Shown here in pieces: positions 62,156 to 64,000 of a DNA stretch of 64,000 nucleotides. Each line of letters begins with the position of its first letter. Position 1 is the stretch's first letter. The stretch is from CAVQCA01 sp963710815 (lineage in GTDB: Bacteria; Pseudomonadota; Gammaproteobacteria; UBA9214): assembly GCA_963710815.1 (NCBI GenBank), contig CAVQCA010000140.1:1-64000 (forward strand), read 5' to 3'. The notes under the pieces were generated by a model. The model had not been told where the DNA came from. It was given only the letters and a program-made list of their open reading frames with translations, and searched no databases. A program made the position numbers and the translations under genes.

Positions 62156-62815
62156 TCACGCCCTGGAGATACACCGCCTGCGCGTCATGGTACACATGCC
62201 GACGATACCGGACAGAAACAGAGCCAGGGCCGGTGGCAGGGGCACGGCGTTCACCGGCACGTTGCCGGGTGTGGGCGTGTCGAGCACAGCGAAATCGCTG
62301 AGATTGTCGTTGCTGTCCACCAGGGGATCGAGGCGGGCGAGACTGCTGCCTGCCGGTGCATCCGGGGCCGGGGCGCCCTCACCGGCGAACACACCGCCGG
62401 TGAAATCGCCGTAACCGAGGGCATCGAGCGCGCCGTTAACGTCACGCAATACGATGGAATCCGGTCCGTTCTGGAAATCCATCTGCACCACCAGGTCGGC
62501 ATCGCCGATCAACGAGGTCCCGTCGCCGCTGTCATCGGCGACCACGAAAACCCCGTCGCCGGGAATCGCGCCGGACAACGGCAGCGTCAGGTACACACTG
62601 CCATCGGAGCCATTGACGCCCTCGAGCGACAGGCCGGCGAGTGATGTTCCCGGTGTTCCGTACAACTCGACAAAGACACTGCCGTTGTCGGTGCCGGCGG
62701 CATCATACAGCGCCTCGGAGATGACGGTGGCGGCATGAACGCTCGAGGCCATGACGGCCCCGGCGAGACCCAGCACGCAGACTGGCATACGAATAAGCGT
62801 CCTTTCCCTGGACAT
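62156..62815 (-). CDS. Secreted lamin-tail domain protein with a PEP-CTERM-like tail
   Basis: The 219-residue protein has a signal peptide (MPVCVLGLAGAVMASSVHAA after a short positive stretch). It is followed by a lamin-tail type domain (ISEALYDAAGTDNGSVFVELYGTPGTSLAGLSLEGVNGSDG, DGVFVVADDSGDG, LVVQMDFQNGPDSIVLRD). The C-terminus AVPLPPALALFLSGIVGM then CTMTRRRC is a proline motif, hydrophobic stretch and Arg cluster, as in VPLPA/PEP-CTERM sorting signals recognised by exosortases. It should be exported and processed at the membrane. No exosortase gene lies in the window. The domain is acidic (Asp-rich). Confidence 0.8.
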   Translation of the reverse strand: MSRERTLIRMPVCVLGLAGAVMASSVHAATVISEALYDAAGTDNGSVFVELYGTPGTSLAGLSLEGVNGSDGSVYLTLPLSGAIPGDGVFVVADDSGDGTSLIGDADLVVQMDFQNGPDSIVLRDVNGALDALGYGDFTGGVFAGEGAPAPDAPAGSSLARLDPLVDSNDNLSDFAVLDTPTPGNVPVNAVPLPPALALFLSGIVGMCTMTRRRCISRA

Positions 62816-63000
62816 AAGCACCTCCCTGTGAACTCTGGTTCGATTGACTTGAGCGGATATCCTCGTCCCTGTCCGTCACGGATATCCTGAGGCACAGGAT
62901 AGGCATGCAGGCCCGTGCCGGCTGTCAGTCAGCGCCGACCGGGTTTGTACGATACGGGGTGCAGGTATTGTGAGAGGGTTCGATTCCGGTTAACCGGTTT

Positions 63001-64000
63001 TCATTGATCCCCGCCCACGATGACGGTCGCCATCACGTCGGGATGGACATGGCGCCGGAACGCATCACGAATCTGCCCGCGCGTCACGGCCATGACCTTG
63101 TCGTTGAAGGTTTCCAGGTAATCCAGCGGCAGTCCGTAGAAACCGATGACCGCGAGGTACTGGATAATCTTGCTGTTGCTGTCGATGCGCAGGGCAAAAC
63201 TGCCGGTGATATTCTTCCTGGCCGCGACCAGTTCCTCTTCCGTGGGACCCTGATCATGAAAACGCTGCAGTGTCTCGCGCAATACCCGCAGCGCCTCGTC
63301 GGTCTGGTCATTGCGCGTCTGCAGGCTGAGGGTGAACGGACCGGCCCGGGCCATGGGTGAGAACGCACTGTAGACGCTGTAGGAGAGGCCCCGTTTCTCG
63401 CGGACCTGTTCATTGAGCCGTGACACCAGACCGCCGCCGCCCAGGACATGATTGCCCACATAGAGGGGAAAGAAATCCGGGTCGGTGCGACTGATGCCTA
63501 TCGCTCCCATGAGTACATGGGTTTGCGTGGAGGGATGGAAGATGCGCTCCTCGCTCGCTTTCACCAGCGGCGGCACCGGCGGCAGCGGCGCGACGGGCCG
63601 GCCGGCCGGCAGGCTGGCGGACAACCGCCGGGCAAGCCGCTCGGCGCCCGCGCGGTCGATATCCCCCACGATGGCAATCGTCGCATTATTCGCCACGTAA
63701 TATCTTGCATAGAAGGCCCTGATATCCGCGCGCGTAATGCGCTTCAGGCTGACCTCGGTGCCAAGGGGGCGAATGGCGTACGGATGCTGCCCGTAGAGCG
63801 CCTGATAATAATGATATTCCGCAATATCGCCCGGCTTCTGATCGCTGCGGCGCAGCGCCACCAGGGTGCGTTCACGTTCCCGGTCGATATCGCGTGGATT
63901 GAAATCCGGCCGGCTCAGCACCTTGACCATCAGTTCGACGGCGGGCTCGAAATGCGCCGGGTCGTTCAGGCTGCGTAGCGACACCCAGGCCATGTCACGC
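63001..64000 (-). CDS. M16 family zinc peptidase, C-terminal part
   Basis: The frame is open to the right edge; about 333 residues of the C-terminal side are present. The M16 second domain is plain: YHYYQALYGQHPYAIRPLGTEVSLKRITRADIRAFYARYYVANNATIAIVGD and VREKRGLSYSVYSAFSPMARAGPFTLSLQTRNDQTDEALRVL with the R-x-x-x-L-S-Y type pair. The zinc motif HxxEH lies upstream, outside the window, so activity cannot be judged. These peptidases often occur as two adjacent genes upstream of rsmD in Gammaproteobacteria, which fits. Confidence 0.9.
   Translation of the reverse strand, partial: RDMAWVSLRSLNDPAHFEPAVELMVKVLSRPDFNPRDIDRERERTLVALRRSDQKPGDIAEYHYYQALYGQHPYAIRPLGTEVSLKRITRADIRAFYARYYVANNATIAIVGDIDRAGAERLARRLSASLPAGRPVAPLPPVPPLVKASEERIFHPSTQTHVLMGAIGISRTDPDFFPLYVGNHVLGGGGLVSRLNEQVREKRGLSYSVYSAFSPMARAGPFTLSLQTRNDQTDEALRVLRETLQRFHDQGPTEEELVAARKNITGSFALRIDSNSKIIQYLAVIGFYGLPLDYLETFNDKVMAVTRGQIRDAFRRHVHPDVMATVIVGGDQ

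Noticed and set aside
62977..62987. GGTTCGATTCC resembling a tRNA T-loop
   Set aside because: The flanking bases do not pair as a T-stem and no cloverleaf can be built upstream.

Overview
The window reads as a GC-rich gammaproteobacterial chromosome segment, probably from a Chromatiales-type or related lineage. This placement rests on gene content and gene order, not on any search. The first 23 kb follow, in the same relative order, a block I know from Pseudomonas: chpC-chpA-pilJ-pilI-pilH-pilG / gshB-tonB-yqgE-ruvX-pyrR-pyrB-pyrC' / pilU-pilT / proC-yggT-yggU-DUF4426. No rRNA, tRNA or CRISPR array was found.

Layout. 1-1058: 3' end of bioA, then rsmE. 1127-11124 (minus): the Pil-Chp chemosensory system for twitching motility, with a very large hybrid CheA. 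11349-18666 (plus): glutathione synthase, a TonB-like protein, YqgE, RuvX and a pyrimidine run (PyrR, PyrB, a DHOase-like PyrC' without its metal-binding histidines, and PyrK). 18663-20857 (minus): pilU and pilT. 21171-25264: proC, yggT, yggU, DUF4426 and an AmpG-like transporter. 25236-33272: xthA, pyrE, a decayed TauE-type gene, a DUF4124 protein, an algC-argB reading frame without a stop between the two enzymes, a broken membrane segment that probably belongs to AlgC, dut and coaBC. 33718-37856: radC interrupted at its last codons by a RIT element (three overlapping tyrosine recombinases). 38059-43735 (minus): a sucrose operon (sucrose-phosphate synthase/phosphatase, a small unknown, fructokinase, sucrose synthase). 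43960-44371: rpmB-rpmG. 44471-47914: acyl desaturase and an orphan HyuA. 48140-52179: a Gld-like ABC exporter operon. 52385 to the end: mutM, a small membrane protein behind a textbook FNR site, a CbiM-like protein, argE, a RimK-like ATP-grasp gene, ggt, ferredoxin, coaD, rsmD, a lamin-tail protein with a sorting-like C-terminus, and part of an M16 peptidase.

Two things stand out. The RIT element sits inside the radC stop region: its left end supplies a new in-frame tail and stop (S-G-L-L-stop), while the displaced native tail (R-G-C-L-stop) lies at the right end after a 10-bp direct repeat. Its ends also carry a 27-bp perfect inverted repeat and large hairpins. Second, single-base frame breaks recur in otherwise well conserved genes (the TauE-type gene, the AlgC N-terminal part, sucrose synthase at high density, the RimK-like gene, rsmD). 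This suggests indel errors in this assembly at least as much as real decay, so the AlgC-ArgB fusion must be read with that caution.
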